Positions 25,368-38,172 of a stretch of DNA of 64,000 bases are shown here, in pieces (positions within the stretch are counted from its first letter, which is position 1; each line of letters begins with the position of its first letter). Origin of the DNA: Megalobrama amblycephala (lineage: Eukaryota > Chordata > Actinopteri > Cypriniformes > Xenocyprididae); NCBI RefSeq assembly GCF_018812025.1, contig NC_063061.1, positions 33,248,640 to 33,312,639 on the forward strand, in the 5' to 3' direction. Both the position numbers and the translations under genes were made by a program. The notes beneath the pieces are model-generated. The model had not been told where the DNA came from, did not search any database, and saw only the letters and a list, made by a program, of their open reading frames with translations.

Positions 25368-25703
25368 TGTATATATTCATGTACTTTACTCTAACAATAT
25401 CTCTGAAAAAATCAAACCCAGACTATATAATTAGAAAAGTATAAAAGTTACAAGTGTTGAAGATTGAGCACAGCAGTGTGTAAATGAATCAAACAGAATC
25501 AGAATGTATGAACCATGTGTGTTCCTTACGGTGTCAAAGTTGGGTTTTGTTAAATTAATGTAAAGTTTTGAATGAAGTGTTTCATTTTGCAAATGATCTG
25601 AAGTGTTGTGCTACTTTGGTGTAGGGTTGTGTTAATTGTGTGTAGTGTTTTGACAAACCGGGCCCTGTTTTCAAAATTGTGCTTAAGCAATCGTAAAAAA
25701 CTG
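24178..25703 (+). mobile_element. Dead Tc1/mariner-IS630-type transposon, copy 2 (inverted)
   Basis: The same CAGTTTTTTACGATTGC ends and TA flanks as the 19.7-kb copy, in opposite orientation. On the plus strand a DNVNFH motif (near 24810) is followed in another frame by KPIEEFF (near 24905) and a WKVYNLQPCVRM segment, as in the C-terminal half of Tc1/IS630 transposases. Frameshifts and a (TTTG)n expansion at 24920-24945 inactivate it. An (AT)n tract lies at 25329-25366. Divergence from copy 1 is low, so both derive from a recent common source. Confidence 0.75.
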
Positions 25704-27218
25704 TAATAACATTACTATTACCACTACTTTTATTCTTTCCAATATGTAACATTTACAGTGTTTTTACCAGGTGAGACTGAGTGTGTGTATGTTTCAAAGT
25801 TTTGTGTACACCGTTTGTTCGCCTTTTTTCAAGAGTAAAGCAGATGGATGGAAAAATTGAGCGTATTTCCTCTTCGTTTTGTACTTTGTAGACGGTCCCT
25901 ATCTGCTATTTTACATTACAAAATGAATAGGTTTCTAATACAGCAAAGCAGATTAAACACATAAACTACATTGTGTGTCCTCTTCTACTTTCTCAAACAA
26001 TTCGAACACAACTTGTTTTTTGTTCTTATACTGAATCGTTATTGATCTATTGAAGTATTTTCGAAGCTGAATCTCTGACGAATGTCAAACGTCCAACGTC
26101 AAACCAACTTTATATCGGTCTCTTCCTCCTCTACTTTTCAGATTGTTTCCATCTATTGTTGGTATCATCATTCAGCACCTGTTTCACCTGTGCACTCTGA
26201 ACTGACCTATATTAACAATTCTATCAAACGGAAACAAAACACAAACATTTGCTTGACCATCCGCAACAGCAGCACATTGAAAAGTTATGTAGTATTTACC
26301 TCCAACTCTCGTTGCAGAACACACAATCCACAGTCTCCCCAACCATTTCCTCCTCCATATTCTTCTTTTCTTTTTCTTGTTTTCGCTGCAAATCAGCGCA
26401 CAGGCAATTCGTATTGCAAGCTTCTTGCGGGCTACCGTTTTTAATAATAAGCTTGTTTGAGATGAGCAAAATCTGCGCAGAACCGATCACCGGTGATCAC
26501 CGCGAGATGCATGCCGGTTAGAAATGTGTCCGAGGGTGGGCCGCCTTTCTCTGATGTCATGCCGACGTGTGTCAAAAACCTCTCGCGAGGGCGAGGCGGA
26601 CGTGTCGGATTCTGCAGTGGAGCGCAGTTGCTCTCCACCGACTGCGCTGACCAAAAGCACGATAGGAAACGACTTGCTGACGAGACAGCTTAAAGCTTAT
26701 TGGTTTAAACAACCGTGATGTATTGATCTGATTTAAAATGTTTTTAAAATCATGTTTTTATGTGTAAAAATAATGTGTGAATATTCCCAAACTCTCTGAC
26801 ACAGTGATTTCTCTATGGGTTATGTGATTGTTGTCATTTATAAAAAATATATATATAAACATGTCTATAATTAAAGTAAAAATGATTGATACACATCTTT
26901 CGAATGGAATTAACAAGTACTATGGGTGTATTGTTCATTATGTTATTTTCATATAAAAGCAACAGAACTTAAATTACATCCAGTTTATCAGCAACACAGC
27001 GCACGAGTGTGAATCCCGCGATATCTGCCTTTGATCTCGTAGGTTCTGATCCACTACGAGAACAGAGAACTGGGCTGCGTTCAGCCCCGACAAAACGTTG
27101 CAAAACGTTTTTTAAACGGAAACGGTGGTGCGTTGAACACCCCGTTCTGATGACGCAAGAGATGCAACTATGGGAGCTGAGAAGGACATTCTTTGTGTTC
27201 TTTTTGTCGAATTTTGCC
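25704..27218. other. Spacer with a CpG-rich patch and interspersed repeats, no confirmed gene
   Basis: About 26440-26690 is strikingly CpG-rich for this region (CTCGCGAGGGCGAGGCGGAC) and stays open in several frames, but I recognise no protein. About 27000-27215 holds a sequence (AACGTTGCAAAACGTTTTTT) that resembles a common cyprinid repeat. About 25880-26135 is the inverted partner of 14160-14425. Confidence 0.45.
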
Positions 27219-27236
27219 TGATGAAGTCGGTAAATA

Positions 27237-29371
27237 CCCACATGGAAAGAACCTATATGTGGATATATGCGCATATATGAAACCTATATGCAGTGTATAT
27301 GTACATATATGCTGCATATATGCACATATATGATAATATATATGCTGCATATATGCGTATATATACTGCATATGTGTATATATGCCACATATAGGCAAAA
27401 TTGAGGTGCATATATGTGCATATACAGGAAATATAGGTCTCCTGTATTGCTTCTTCATATCCATATATATGCCCTATACATACAAGATATGTCTTCTATA
27501 TAGGTGATGAAGTCGGTAAATACCCACATGGAAAGAACCTATATGTGGATATATGCGCATATATGAAACCTATATGCAGTGTATATGTACATATATGCTG
27601 CATATATGCACATATATGATAATATATATGCTGCATATATGCGCATATATACTGCATATATGCTATATATATGCTGCATATATGCGCATATATACTGCAT
27701 ATATGCTATATATATGCTGCATATATGCGTATATATACTGCATATATGTGTATATATGCCACATATAGGCAAAATTGAGGTGCATATATGTCCATAGGAA
27801 ATATAGGTCTCCTGTATTGCTTCTTCATATCCATATATATGCCCTATACATACAAGATATGTCTTCTATATAGCTAATGGCAGGATCTGGTCATTTTGTA
27901 GCTCATATCTCATTTTTGACTGTCATACATGATGCCTAGCTCATATTTTCTATTATCAAGGCAAAAACTAAGAATTAACGAAAAAAATTATGCAAGAACT
28001 TATGTATGTGCGAATGTAGCAGTTATGTATTTAGACAATTATTTTGTGATTCCACTTGCCATGACCATATTTGGGGTTTCCTGCCGCCATGCTGACTTGG
28101 GGTGTTGACGCACTTTGCTGCTTCCCAGTCTGCATGAGACATCACAGCGGTAGGTCGCACAAAGTTTTTGCGGTGATTCAATTAAGGCCATGTTTCATGT
28201 AACAGCTGAATTCACATGATATATTTGTATGATTGTAATCCAAAACCGCTCTGTGATGTACATTCAGATGTTTCGTTGATTATTTTTCTTTACTTAAGTT
28301 ACTTTTAATATCTCTCTTTCTCAGCGTTGTGCGTTGCTGCCGCATGCTGTTTGTATGCTGCACAAGTCCTCATATATTGCCATTTGTGTTATACAGAATA
28401 AAGTGAGGACCTGATGGCAAGATTTTTCGCAGTCTGTCTTTGATTACGACACAACGCAGAAAACACACCGCTACACGAACACGTGAAATTGGTCCCACAT
28501 GGAAAAAACCTATATAAACATATATGTTTCAATATAGGTTTTTAATATATGTGACATATATAAAATTGGCCGTTTTCCTATATTATATGTACATATATGT
28601 ACATATATGCACACATATATGTACACATATATGTACACATATGTACATATATGTACATATAATATAGGAAAACGGCCAATTTTATATATGTCACATATAT
28701 GTAAAACCTATATCAAAACCTATATCAAAACCTATATTGAAACATATATGTTTATATAGGTTTTTTCCATGTGGGACCAATTTCACATGTTCGCACATAC
28801 ATAAGTTCTTGCATAATTTTTTTCGTTAATTCTAAGTTTTTGCCTTGATAATAGAAAATATGAGCTAGGCATCATGTATGACAGTAAAAAATGAGATATG
28901 AGCTACAAAATGACCAGATCCTGCCATTAGCTATATACAAGACATATCTTGTATGTATAGGGCATATATATGGATATGAAGAAGCAATACAGGAGACCTA
29001 TATTTCCTGTATATGCACATATATGCACCTCAATTTTGCCTATATGTGGCATATATACACATATATGCAGTATATATACGCATATATGCAGCATATATAT
29101 AGCATATATGCAGTATATATACGCATATATGCAGCATATATATAGCATATATGCAGTATATATACGCATATATGCAGCATATATATAGCATATATGCAGT
29201 ATATATACGCATATATGCAGCATATATATAGCATATATGCAGTATATATGCGCATATATGCAGCATATATATTAGCATATATGTGCATATATGCAGCATA
29301 TATGTACATATACACTGCATATAGGTTTCATATATGCGCATATATCCACATATAGGTTCTTTCCATGTGGG
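27237..29371. mobile_element. AT-palindrome element, giant-hairpin copy
   Basis: The left end CCCACATGGAAAGAACC (27237, repeated at 27523) is matched by GGTTCTTTCCATGTGGG ending at 29371. From 27523 on, the left arm (ATATGC array, then the 620-bp unique segment) faces a shortened inverted arm from 28776 to 29371 around a central hairpin (28494-28775). Arrays at 27580-27770 and 29030-29330 consist of GCATATATGCTGCATATATG-type units. The first 286 bp plus flank (27219-27504) are tandemly duplicated, marked by two copies of GATGAAGTCGGTAAATA. Confidence 0.75.
28494..28775. repeat. Central 282-bp near-perfect palindrome
   Basis: It runs from CCCACATGGAAAAAACC to GGTTTTTTCCATGTGGG, with arms pairing through AAATTGGCCGTTTTCCTATA and a TGTACATATA-type centre. 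The palindrome extends outwards through GTGAAATTGGT / ACCAATTTCAC. The same hairpin terminates the shorter element at 22268-22515. Confidence 0.8.
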
Positions 29372-30804
29372 GGACTGATGACACCTGCAAGGATTAGTCT
29401 ACTATTAAAGTTGGAATTTGATGCACACAGTAAGTCTACATAATATTCACATATGCAGTTCAGAGGACATACATACATAGCAGTTACAGCATGAAATAAT
29501 ATTTAAACCTATAACATTTTACATAGATAACTTTTAAACATAGTCTATCAAATTTTTATTTCACAATTCGACTTTTTTCCTGCATTTGTGTGTTTATTAC
29601 TCCCAGTTCGGACGTTATAACTCGCAATTGTGAGTTTATTTCACAATTCTGAGGGGAAAAAGTCAAAATTGCGGGATAAATTGCAATTCAGAAAAGACCG
29701 AATAACGAGTATATCTCACAATTCTGTTTTTCTTTGTAAGAAATATGAGATATAAACTCAGGTTTGTGAGAAATAAAAGTCAGAATTGTGAGATATAAAC
29801 TCGAAATTAACTTTTTTTATTCTTTTATTTCGTGGCTTCCATAGACTGCCACTGCTCAACTGTCATTTTCTGCAACCAGGTAGGCTCCGCCCATAAAAAA
29901 CGTCATCGCTGTTTGCAAACACCAAATTGGTCTATTCAGTGTTAATCAACAGTTCACATGTTCAAAGCAATGCAGTTTGTGTAATATGATCGTCTGAGCT
30001 ATTTTGCCTGATTGAGTACAGGCATTCAGATAAACAGAAGGATACAGCAGAGCAAACATGAGCGAATAACCTTGTACACCGATGTGTTTTCTGTTTAGCG
30101 TTTTTATTCGTGAGGCTTTAAAAAGTTTTTGAATAGTTTGATAGTTTGCTTCCTTCGTTGTCATTCTGTGACTAGCTACTGCATAGTGTTGACAACTTGA
30201 AATAAACCTCTATGTATCTGTGACCTAATAAAAAGTATATAAGCTATAGCCTGGTGTGAATATACTGTGTCATCCTTAATTTCTTGATTATTTGGAAATT
30301 TGGGATATTTTCAGTGTTTATCACCACAGTAAGGCTACCCTTATCAACTCTAAACTACAAATATTTCCCGTTTTCTCATATTTTACTGGATATCATGACA
30401 AAGTCAAACAAGTAAATGCACACTTGATGTTATTTGTCACATATTTTTGTTGCAAAGCAACAACAAAATTTTTCGAAAAATTTGAGTTTTTCACTTTCAG
30501 CAATTTTTTTTTCCCCAGCAAATTTCTTAAAGTATTTGTACAAACAAAAAGATTCAACAACTGAGACAAACTGAACAAATTTCACAGACATTTGATGAAC
30601 AGAGTATTTGAAAGTCTGAAATGGCACCAGCTGCTTTAGAGCATCTCATCCTCAACACCAGATTTGCAGCTCCTGCTGTGAGATGTTACTCCAATCTTCC
30701 ACCAAGGCATTTCACATTCTCAAACATGTCTGGGGGGACTTATGGTTACATGTGGTTTGGCACTGGAAGGACAATCAGCTGTCATTCTGTCTCCCTTTAC
30801 CACA
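29372..30804. other. Non-coding spacer
   Basis: Palindromic AGAATTGTGAGATATAAACT-type repeats, related to 9840-9990, occupy about 29570-29830. The rest is AT-rich with short open frames that lack conserved motifs or splice-compatible neighbours; I see no gene. Confidence 0.5.
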
Positions 30805-32172
30805 CAGCAAAATCCCCAGTGTTAAATTAACACCCCAAAGTGTACATATGAGTCCATCTTGCCGGGTGTTAAAAAGTAACACTGAAGCAGTGTTAAAGTT
30901 AATGAGATAATTGATTGATGATTGAGTGATGATTGACAATTAGTGGAGACACCTGATGTTAATAAGCAGAATCACTGAAGAAACAACAAGAGAAAAAGAG
31001 AGAAACACAACAACTACAACTGACTTCCAGCCATTAAACATTATTACACTTATTATTAACCAGTTTGATTTGATTTCTGTCATACATCAACAAAAGTTCT
31101 TATTGAGAATTAACAGATGTTTAGATGTTAATGTTTTAATGAAAGTTTAGTTTGAAGTCACCATGATGGTGAAAAGCATTTCCTTTAGTGGGGCTCTTGA
31201 CTCTATTTATTAACATTAATCTCTGGCTGCTCCAACTTTGTGTTTGTAAAGTACATTTGTTATGGCCAGAGAAACTATGATCTGTGCTGTGTTTCCCAAA
31301 AGCGCTGTGAGCCAAAGTTGATCAATTTAGGTTTACAATGCTTTGGGAAGCACAGTCATAATGATTGTGTTTTCTCGTTGTGAAATGGCCAGATTCATTG
31401 GTGACATTCAGTATTAACTGGTGATATAGATGTTATATTATTTCTTTATAGTAAATCTCTGTTACTGTTTGAGATCCAGCAGAGCTTTTATAATCTGAAA
31501 GGGTTTTTTTGAAACACACACAGACATCAAGAATCAGCATATGACCCTCAACAATGGTGACAATCAAACAAAGTGCTTCATGTTGCAGTGCATGATGGGA
31601 GCCACCAATCAAAACTCATCCATGGCTCCCATCATGCATTGCTGCATGAATAAATTATGCAGCTGAATTGTCCTGTAATTTTTGTAGATTGTTCATGTTT
31701 GCTTTATTTTTCTGTTGTTTTGTTGTGACAGTAGCTTGTTTTGTGATGTTCAGAGTTGAACTGTTTGTCAGTATTTTGTATTTATTTATCGTCACCGTTC
31801 TTGAGAATCAGATGCTGACTCTTGATGTCTGTGTGTGTTTAAACATTGAAGCTTCAGTTCATAATGTATTATTCTTAAAAAAGAAATAATACTGCTGTTG
31901 GATCTCAAGCTGTAAAATCACAGGACTACAATCATTAATACTAAAGCTACACATCAAGCACACAGTCAGAGATTTAGACTCTAAACAACATCAGGCCATC
32001 ACATGATGATTATATCACCATCAAATTATATTGTGACCAGATGCTATTTTCTCTGACCATAACAAATGTGTTTCACAAACACAAAGTTGGAGCAGTTAGA
32101 TAAAAATTAATAACAAAAGGTAAAGAGTCAAGAGCCCAACTAAAGCAAACGCTGACCTCTTTCATGGTGACT
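30805..32172. repeat. ~1.4-kb foldback element, copy 2 (right end truncated)
   Basis: It begins CAGCAAAATCCCCAGTGTTA and follows the 14692-16283 copy closely, including the inner palindrome around ATGGGAGCC, then loses similarity after TTTCATGGTGACT, so the right arm end is missing. A 64-codon open frame conserved in both copies overlaps the inverted arm and is not evidence for a protein. Confidence 0.7.
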
Positions 32173-32954
32173 AATTGATGTAACACAAATTGAAAAGACA
32201 TTCAAAACAATGTGTGAAAAGAAGAAATGCTAAATGTGAGGTACTGAGGTAAATATTAAAACAGGGCCTTGGCACTCGGGAACAGCCTTCATTATGTCTA
32301 GATCACACACTGCCAGAGCTACCCAATTGTTTATTTATACTGTTTATTTTTGCTGTATTACCTCACAGAAAAAAATGATATTATTATTATTATCAGAATG
32401 ATTTTATTTGACTGCTTTTTAAATTGTTTTAAATCAGGTTGGCCCACATAAGGTTGTTTGAGTAGCCTATGTGTTATATTTGACACATTTCAGGGTTTTG
32501 TATTGTAATATCCTGCCTTGTCAAACTTTAAATATAATGAAACTAAACTATAATTTCCTATCATAATTATAATATTTTGAACAAAAATAACATTATTTAA
32601 GTAGCTGCTGGCATGAAGACTGTCATCAAAACTAAGTTCCAAAGGTATATTCCAAAGGAATATTTTATTACCTTTTTGAAATAATCCATTAAACCGATGC
32701 GATTTGAGAAGCGTCTACTAATATTTTCAGTTCCATTCGCTTGCGCGTTGTCTCAAGGACACGCCCACAAAAGGAGGATATCATGAATATTCATGTAAGC
32801 GCCACCCAGTGGAACAGAATATTTCAGGAACCGAATATATTGTAACACCTGTTCTGCACACGTGATATCGCGTTGTTTCCTTGTCACATCTCGCGTGTTT
32901 GGTTGTGAAACGTAGTTTGCGTGCCAGACAGAGTTGTTGGCGATTCTTCCAATA
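32173..32954. other. AT-rich spacer upstream of the ISL2EU-type element
   Basis: No gene is seen. The last 250 bases become CpG-richer (ACGTGATATCGCGTTG), perhaps a remnant of another element; nothing definite can be supported. Confidence 0.4.
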
Positions 32955-33051
32955 GGTTGGTTTCACGTGACGTCACATTGCTGCTTCACAAACGCGCGAA
33001 ATTCAGATGGAGGGCAGGAAGTGAATTAGCAAGGATCTGCCGTCTGTAAAA

Positions 33052-35204
33052 ATGCCAATGTTTTGTGCAGTTTACGGCTGCTCCAATCGTTCTAACCGTG
33101 AAAAAGGAAAGGGTTTTTTCAGAGTTCCAAAGATTGTCGTTCATAAAGGTGAGAAATGTAGAAAGCTCACAGAACAACGACGTAAAAAGTGGATTTTAAA
33201 CGTACGTCTGCGGTCGGGAGGAGCAGAGTCTGCTAATGCCCGTGTCTGCAGTGACCACTTTGTCGGAGGTATGTTAGCTAGCTAACTTTTTTGTGGCTGT
33301 GTTTATATATCTATAGGTTGTCGTTAAATGCAAATTTACTTAGTAATGATTATTAAGTTACCGGTAGTCTAATATGGACTTCATTGTGACTGTTTAGGCT
33401 GCCCTAGCGCTTCGGTTGACGTTGAGTCGGTAGACTGGGCTCCGACAGTCAACCTCGGTTACCAAAAAACTAAGCCCAAATCAGAGGCATCTCTGCAACG
33501 AGAGCAGAGGATGAAGCTCAAGGAAGACAAACAAAGACGGTCGGAATGTGCAGAGGCTATGTTGAATCTCCAACAGACAGCTGAGAGCCCGGATCTAACG
33601 CAGACAGCCGAGAGCTCCGAACCGAATCAGTCAGCTGACAACTCACAGTCAAAGGACATCAGTGGGAATGGGACATTAAATGATCAAGGTAAATTATTGT
33701 GCTAAGATGTGTAACTAGCATTATTATTAAATGTTACAAATGTGATTGTCAGAAAATCACCCTGTGTAATTGGACCAGAGAACTTGCATGTTTGTAAAAA
33801 GGTTGTCAAAAAGATAACTTCACATAAACGCACATAATTCATATTCATGAATTTCAGGTGAAACTCGAGAAATTAGGATATTGTGCAAAAGTTCATTTAT
33901 TTCAGTAATTCAACTTAAAAGGTGAAACTAATATATTATATAGTCATGCAAAGTGAGATATTTCATGCCGATATCTGTTATAAATTGAAATGATTATGGC
34001 TTACAGCTTATGAAACCCCAAATTCAAAATTAGAATATTGTGAAAAATGTTTTGCCTTTTAAGTTGAATTATTGAAATAAATTAACTTTTGCACAATACT
34101 CTAATTTTGAGTTTCACCTGTTATGTTTCACCTGTGAGTTTCACTAATTATGCTCCCGACTGCTATATTGCAGACTATGTAGATGCCGGATGCCAGACTG
34201 AACTAACGATGGATGACATTGAGAAGATGGAGGATGTTCTGAGACAGAACACAACAGAGCTGGGAGATCTTCGGACCAAAGCACTGGACGCACAGTTCAA
34301 CCAGGAGTCCTTTGAAAAAAATGAAGACAAGACAAAGTTCTACACAGGGCTTCCCAACTTCTTGGTTTTAATGCAGATTTTTGAGCTGTGTGAACCCTAC
34401 ATCACATGTGGTCCTATGTCTGTGCTGTCTAAATTTCAACAGTTCATCTTAGTTTTGATGAAGCTGAGACTAAATCTCCCACTGAAAGATTTAGCTTTTA
34501 GGTTCAAGATCTCTCTGCCCACTGCTTCTAGAGTTTGGCATAAAGTAATTGACATACTTCATGACAGGTTAGAATTTCAAATTGAGTGGCCAGAGCGGCA
34601 TGTACTTCAAGCTACAATGCCAATGGCATTCAGACAGGCATTTGGATGTAAAGTTGCTGTGATAGTTGATTGTTTTGAAGTTTTTATTGAGAAGCCCTCT
34701 AATTTACTAGCCCAAGCTCAAACGTGGTCAAATTACAAGCATCACCATACTGTAAAATTTCTGCTTGGTGTTGCACCCCAAGGCTATGTCACTTACATAT
34801 CTTGTGCCTGGGGAGGGAGAGTCAGCGATAAACAGATCACAATAGAGAGTGGCCTCCTAAAAAACCTGTTACCTGGAGATACTGTTCTAGCAGACCGTGG
34901 GTTCAATATTGGTGATAGTGTGGGATTTTACTGTGCTTCACTACAGATACCTGCATTTACCAAGGGGAGAAAACAGCTGTCAGCGTATGAGGTGGCAGAA
35001 ACTAGAAAAATAGCGAATTTGCGTATTCATGTTGAGAGAGTCATCGGTTTAGTCAGAAGAAAATATCAGATTCTGCAAAGCAGGGCTATGCCCATAGAGC
35101 ACATGGCAACAAAACCAGGTGAGGCACTAGCAATGATTGACAAGATTGGGGTTATTTGCTGTGTCTTGTCTAATCTTTGTGAGTCTGTTGTCCCATTAGA
35201 GTAA
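33052..35204 (+). CDS. THAP-domain DDE transposase (ISL2EU/Harbinger type), intact, 512 aa
   Basis: Three exons, 33052-33268, 33398-33688 and 34174-35204, join in phase (1539 nt including stop) with consensus splice sites. Exon 1 encodes an N-terminal THAP zinc finger: MPMFCAVYGC, FFRVP, KKWI and a final C-x2-H (VCSDHF), the sequence-specific DNA-binding module of P-element-like and ISL2EU transposases. Exon 2 is a charged linker rich in Gln and Ser with a coiled-coil-like ERSEC-type stretch. Exon 3 holds a helix-turn-helix-like segment (LPLKDLAFRFKISLPTASRV) and a DDE_Tnp_4 catalytic core: Asp in VIVDCFE, Asp in LADRGFN and Glu in RIHVERVIG. A nested foldback supplies an apparent upstream ATG at 34089, which is spurious because the TTGCAG acceptor at 34173 and the phase fit exon joining. 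No stop or frameshift is seen, so this enzyme may still be functional. Confidence 0.85.
33855..34120. repeat. Hairpin MITE in the transposase intron
   Basis: It begins CAGGTGAAACTCGAGAAATT and ends GAGTTTCACCTG, with arms pairing throughout (GTGCAAAAGTTCATTTATTT against its partner). It belongs to a family common in fish genomes and is non-coding. Confidence 0.75.
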
Positions 35205-35899
35205 GGAGAAAGGGAAGGAGAAGAGAGAGGGACATCATTTTGTTAATATGTTTTAAATGTAATATTTTTATCCAATAATCCAATTGTACTGGCGATATGT
35301 ATTATATGTAATGAAATAGATTCCAATTTATTATTGCACACCATGTTCTTGTAGTTATTATAACAATTGTTGAAAAATCTAATCTTGTAAATAAACCACC
35401 ATGTATTATTCTGTATTCTCAATAGCATTTAATCATAACAATATTCAAAATGTCATGTCTCATACAACAGTATTGATATAACGGCAATGTATCACACAGC
35501 CCACTTTCAAGAGTGCCTGGAACTAAGTACATAACGTTTCATCATATTTTACACATGTAAGTTTGTAACTTGCTGTCCCAGTATTTCTGGAAGTAAACAG
35601 TTTCTAAAAAAGCACTCAACTTTAGGAATCACATCATCCCAAAGTTCAAAATCAGGCAAAATCCTTTCCACAAAAATGTCATTACAGTTCCACACAACAA
35701 AGTCACAGTACTCAGCACCTACAATGTGAAGCTGTGCCTGAACTTGGTAGTAGTAGTCATGACTTCGGTCCAGTTTAACATTATCTCCATCATTGATGAG
35801 GCAGAAACTCTTTTCCCCTGCACACATGCGCAGATTGGCTTCATCCTGGTGAGAGTGTGGGCACTAAAATAACAGTGAGAAGGACATATGAACAATAGA

Positions 35900-36645
35900 T
35901 TAAAGGAAAACACCATCGTTTTTCAATATTTTACTATGTTCTTAACCTCAATTTAGAGAAATTAATACATACCTATCTTTTTTCAATGTGTGCACTTCAT
36001 CTTTGCACAGTGCATCATGAATGTGTTAGCATTTAGCCTAACCCAATTAATTCCTTAGGATCCAAGCAGGGATGAATTTAGAAGCCACTAAACACTTCCA
36101 TGTTTTCCTTATTAAAAGACGGTTACATGAGTAGTTACACGAGTAAGTATGGTGGCACAAAATAAAACGTGGCGATTTTTTAAGTGGATAAAAAATGAGA
36201 ACTATATTGTATGGCGGAAGAGCACTTAGTTTGCAGCACTTCAACCTCAGCACGCAGTAACATCATCTCCTAAAAACCCACCCTCCCCCACTCAAACTTC
36301 TGAAGTCAGGAGTGATGTTACTGAGCGCTGAGGTCGAAGTGCTGCAAACTAAGTGCTCTTCCGCCATATGATATAGTTATTTTTTTATCCGCTTAGAAAA
36401 TCGCCACGTTTTATTTTGTGCCACCATACTTACTCGTGTAACTACTCATGTAACCGTCTTTTAATAAGTAAAACATGGAAGTGTTTAGTGGCTTCTAAAT
36501 TCATCCCTGTTTGGATCCTAAGAAATGAATGGGGCTAGGCTTAATGCTAACACATTCACAACGCACTGGGCAAAGATGAAGTGCACACATTGAAAAAAGA
36601 CAGGTATGTATTCATTTGTCTAAGTTAAGATTCGTTTTCCTTTAA
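35900..36645. repeat. 746-bp foldback MITE with TTAA ends
   Basis: TTAAAGGAAAACACCATCG at the left and TTTTCCTTTAA at the right; arms of about 350 bp pair through ACTAAGTGCTCTTCCGCCAT and GCCACGTTTTATTTTGTGCC. It lies in the last intron of the YqaJ gene and is non-coding. Confidence 0.8.
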
Positions 36646-38172
36646 CAAAGATAATTTCTGCCTTTTTGCTCAGTTTAGGACTTGAGACTTGACTCGTACT
36701 AGAGATATAGGGAATTTACTACAACAGAGACTGTAATGTTACCTTAATCTCGCAGATGCCAGTTCCGTGACAGTCACAAGCGACAATCCCATCAGGGGAG
36801 GACCCCATGTATGGCCACTTGGGGTTCAGCCAGAGACCACTGTCCATACAGGAGAAGCCTGCATGCTCCCGAACCATCAGCTTCTCATATGCTCCTCTGG
36901 CTTGTGCTTCATGTTTGCATCCATAACTGTACACAGTACACATGCAACACATGAAACGGAAATTATTACTTTGTATTGCACATGTAGAGCAAGTTCAGTG
37001 ATTTAAATGCCATTAACCTAACCCCTATACTTAGTTCTAATCCTGCATAACCCTTATAACCCTATAACTAATGTTTATCTTTCAGGGCTGTCCATACCAT
37101 GAATCAACTATGAAAACAGTAAACATTTGTTCATATCCCATTTGTTCATGCCTCATACCCCAAATCTTACCTTTGCCTTTCCCTAATTCAAACCCTAAAT
37201 ACCTTGTAGCGGCTGTGGTGAACCTATATGCTTCTGGGTAGCATATGCCCTTGATCAAGCTCTTGGATGGCTGCTGGGGGTTGGTCTTAAGAACTTGTTT
37301 CAGCTTTGAGGCCGTTACACGTCCTGCTCTTTGCCTAAACCAAACCCTGCTTGCACTCTGACTTCGAGTTGCCCTCTCTACAGCCTGAACTTGAGACAGG
37401 GTGAGCTCTTCTAGCTGGAAATCCTGGCATAGCTCTCCAAGCTCTTTGGGGGGAAGCTGCAGAGTCTCTGGTGTTCTGTATTCAAGAACAGTTTTAGGAA
37501 GCATGCAAGATTTGGGGATGAATTCTTTGTGGTAAGGCTCCCTAGCCATCAGTGCTGCACTCCTTGGACAGTTTTTGCTTAATGTCTCAAAAAACCTAGC
37601 ATATGTTTCTGACCCTCTCTTCACTCTTGGGCATGGAAGTGATTTCCCAACCTTGTTGTCAGTTGTCCTGCCATCAATGGAACGGTCAAGCTTTATTTTT
37701 TTTGCTTTTGCTGAGGAGAAGTCAATCAGAGCTACTGGAGCAGCAGGAATCTGAAAATAAGTTAACACAAAGAAGATCATTAACTCCACATTTCTGGGGT
37801 CCATAACATATCTATATGCAGTTTAAATCTGCCGTTTATCCGATGGCTGTGAGGAAAACAGGTAAGGCTATCATCACAGGATTGAGATGCCAAACTGTAT
37901 TTATGTGGGTCTTTGTTGTCTTAACTCCTCTTTGCCCAACAGGGAAATTGTGACTGACCACAATGTCACAAGCTACACAGATTTAGGCAGAATATAGAAT
38001 AGAAATACTTTAATAATCACCGACATTAGGTAAGATGAAATATAATGAACATCCCCTCATAGAGGAGGAAATGTAGACGAAGGCAAGCAATCTACTTGTC
38101 TACTGTATGTTGTGTCCTGATGAATTAACCAGAGTAAAGACATAACCAAAGGGGCACAATATAAACATCAAA

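Noticed and set aside
28380..28500. LTR-like segment (AATAAAGTGAGGACC, then AATTGGTCCC) suggesting a retrotransposon end
   Set aside because: It is part of the 620-bp core shared by both AT-palindrome elements. There is no TG...CA pair, no convincing primer site and no downstream gag or pol.
21370..29340. Long open frames translating as Tyr/Ile/Met-rich repeats over the AT arrays
   Set aside because: They arise in several frames on both strands because the ATATGC repeat contains no stop codons; there are no splice sites, conserved motifs or codon bias.
34089..34173. Apparent N-terminal start of the transposase at 34089
   Set aside because: This stretch is the end of a hairpin MITE in the intron; the acceptor at 34173 and the phase of exons 1-3 give a complete THAP-containing protein.
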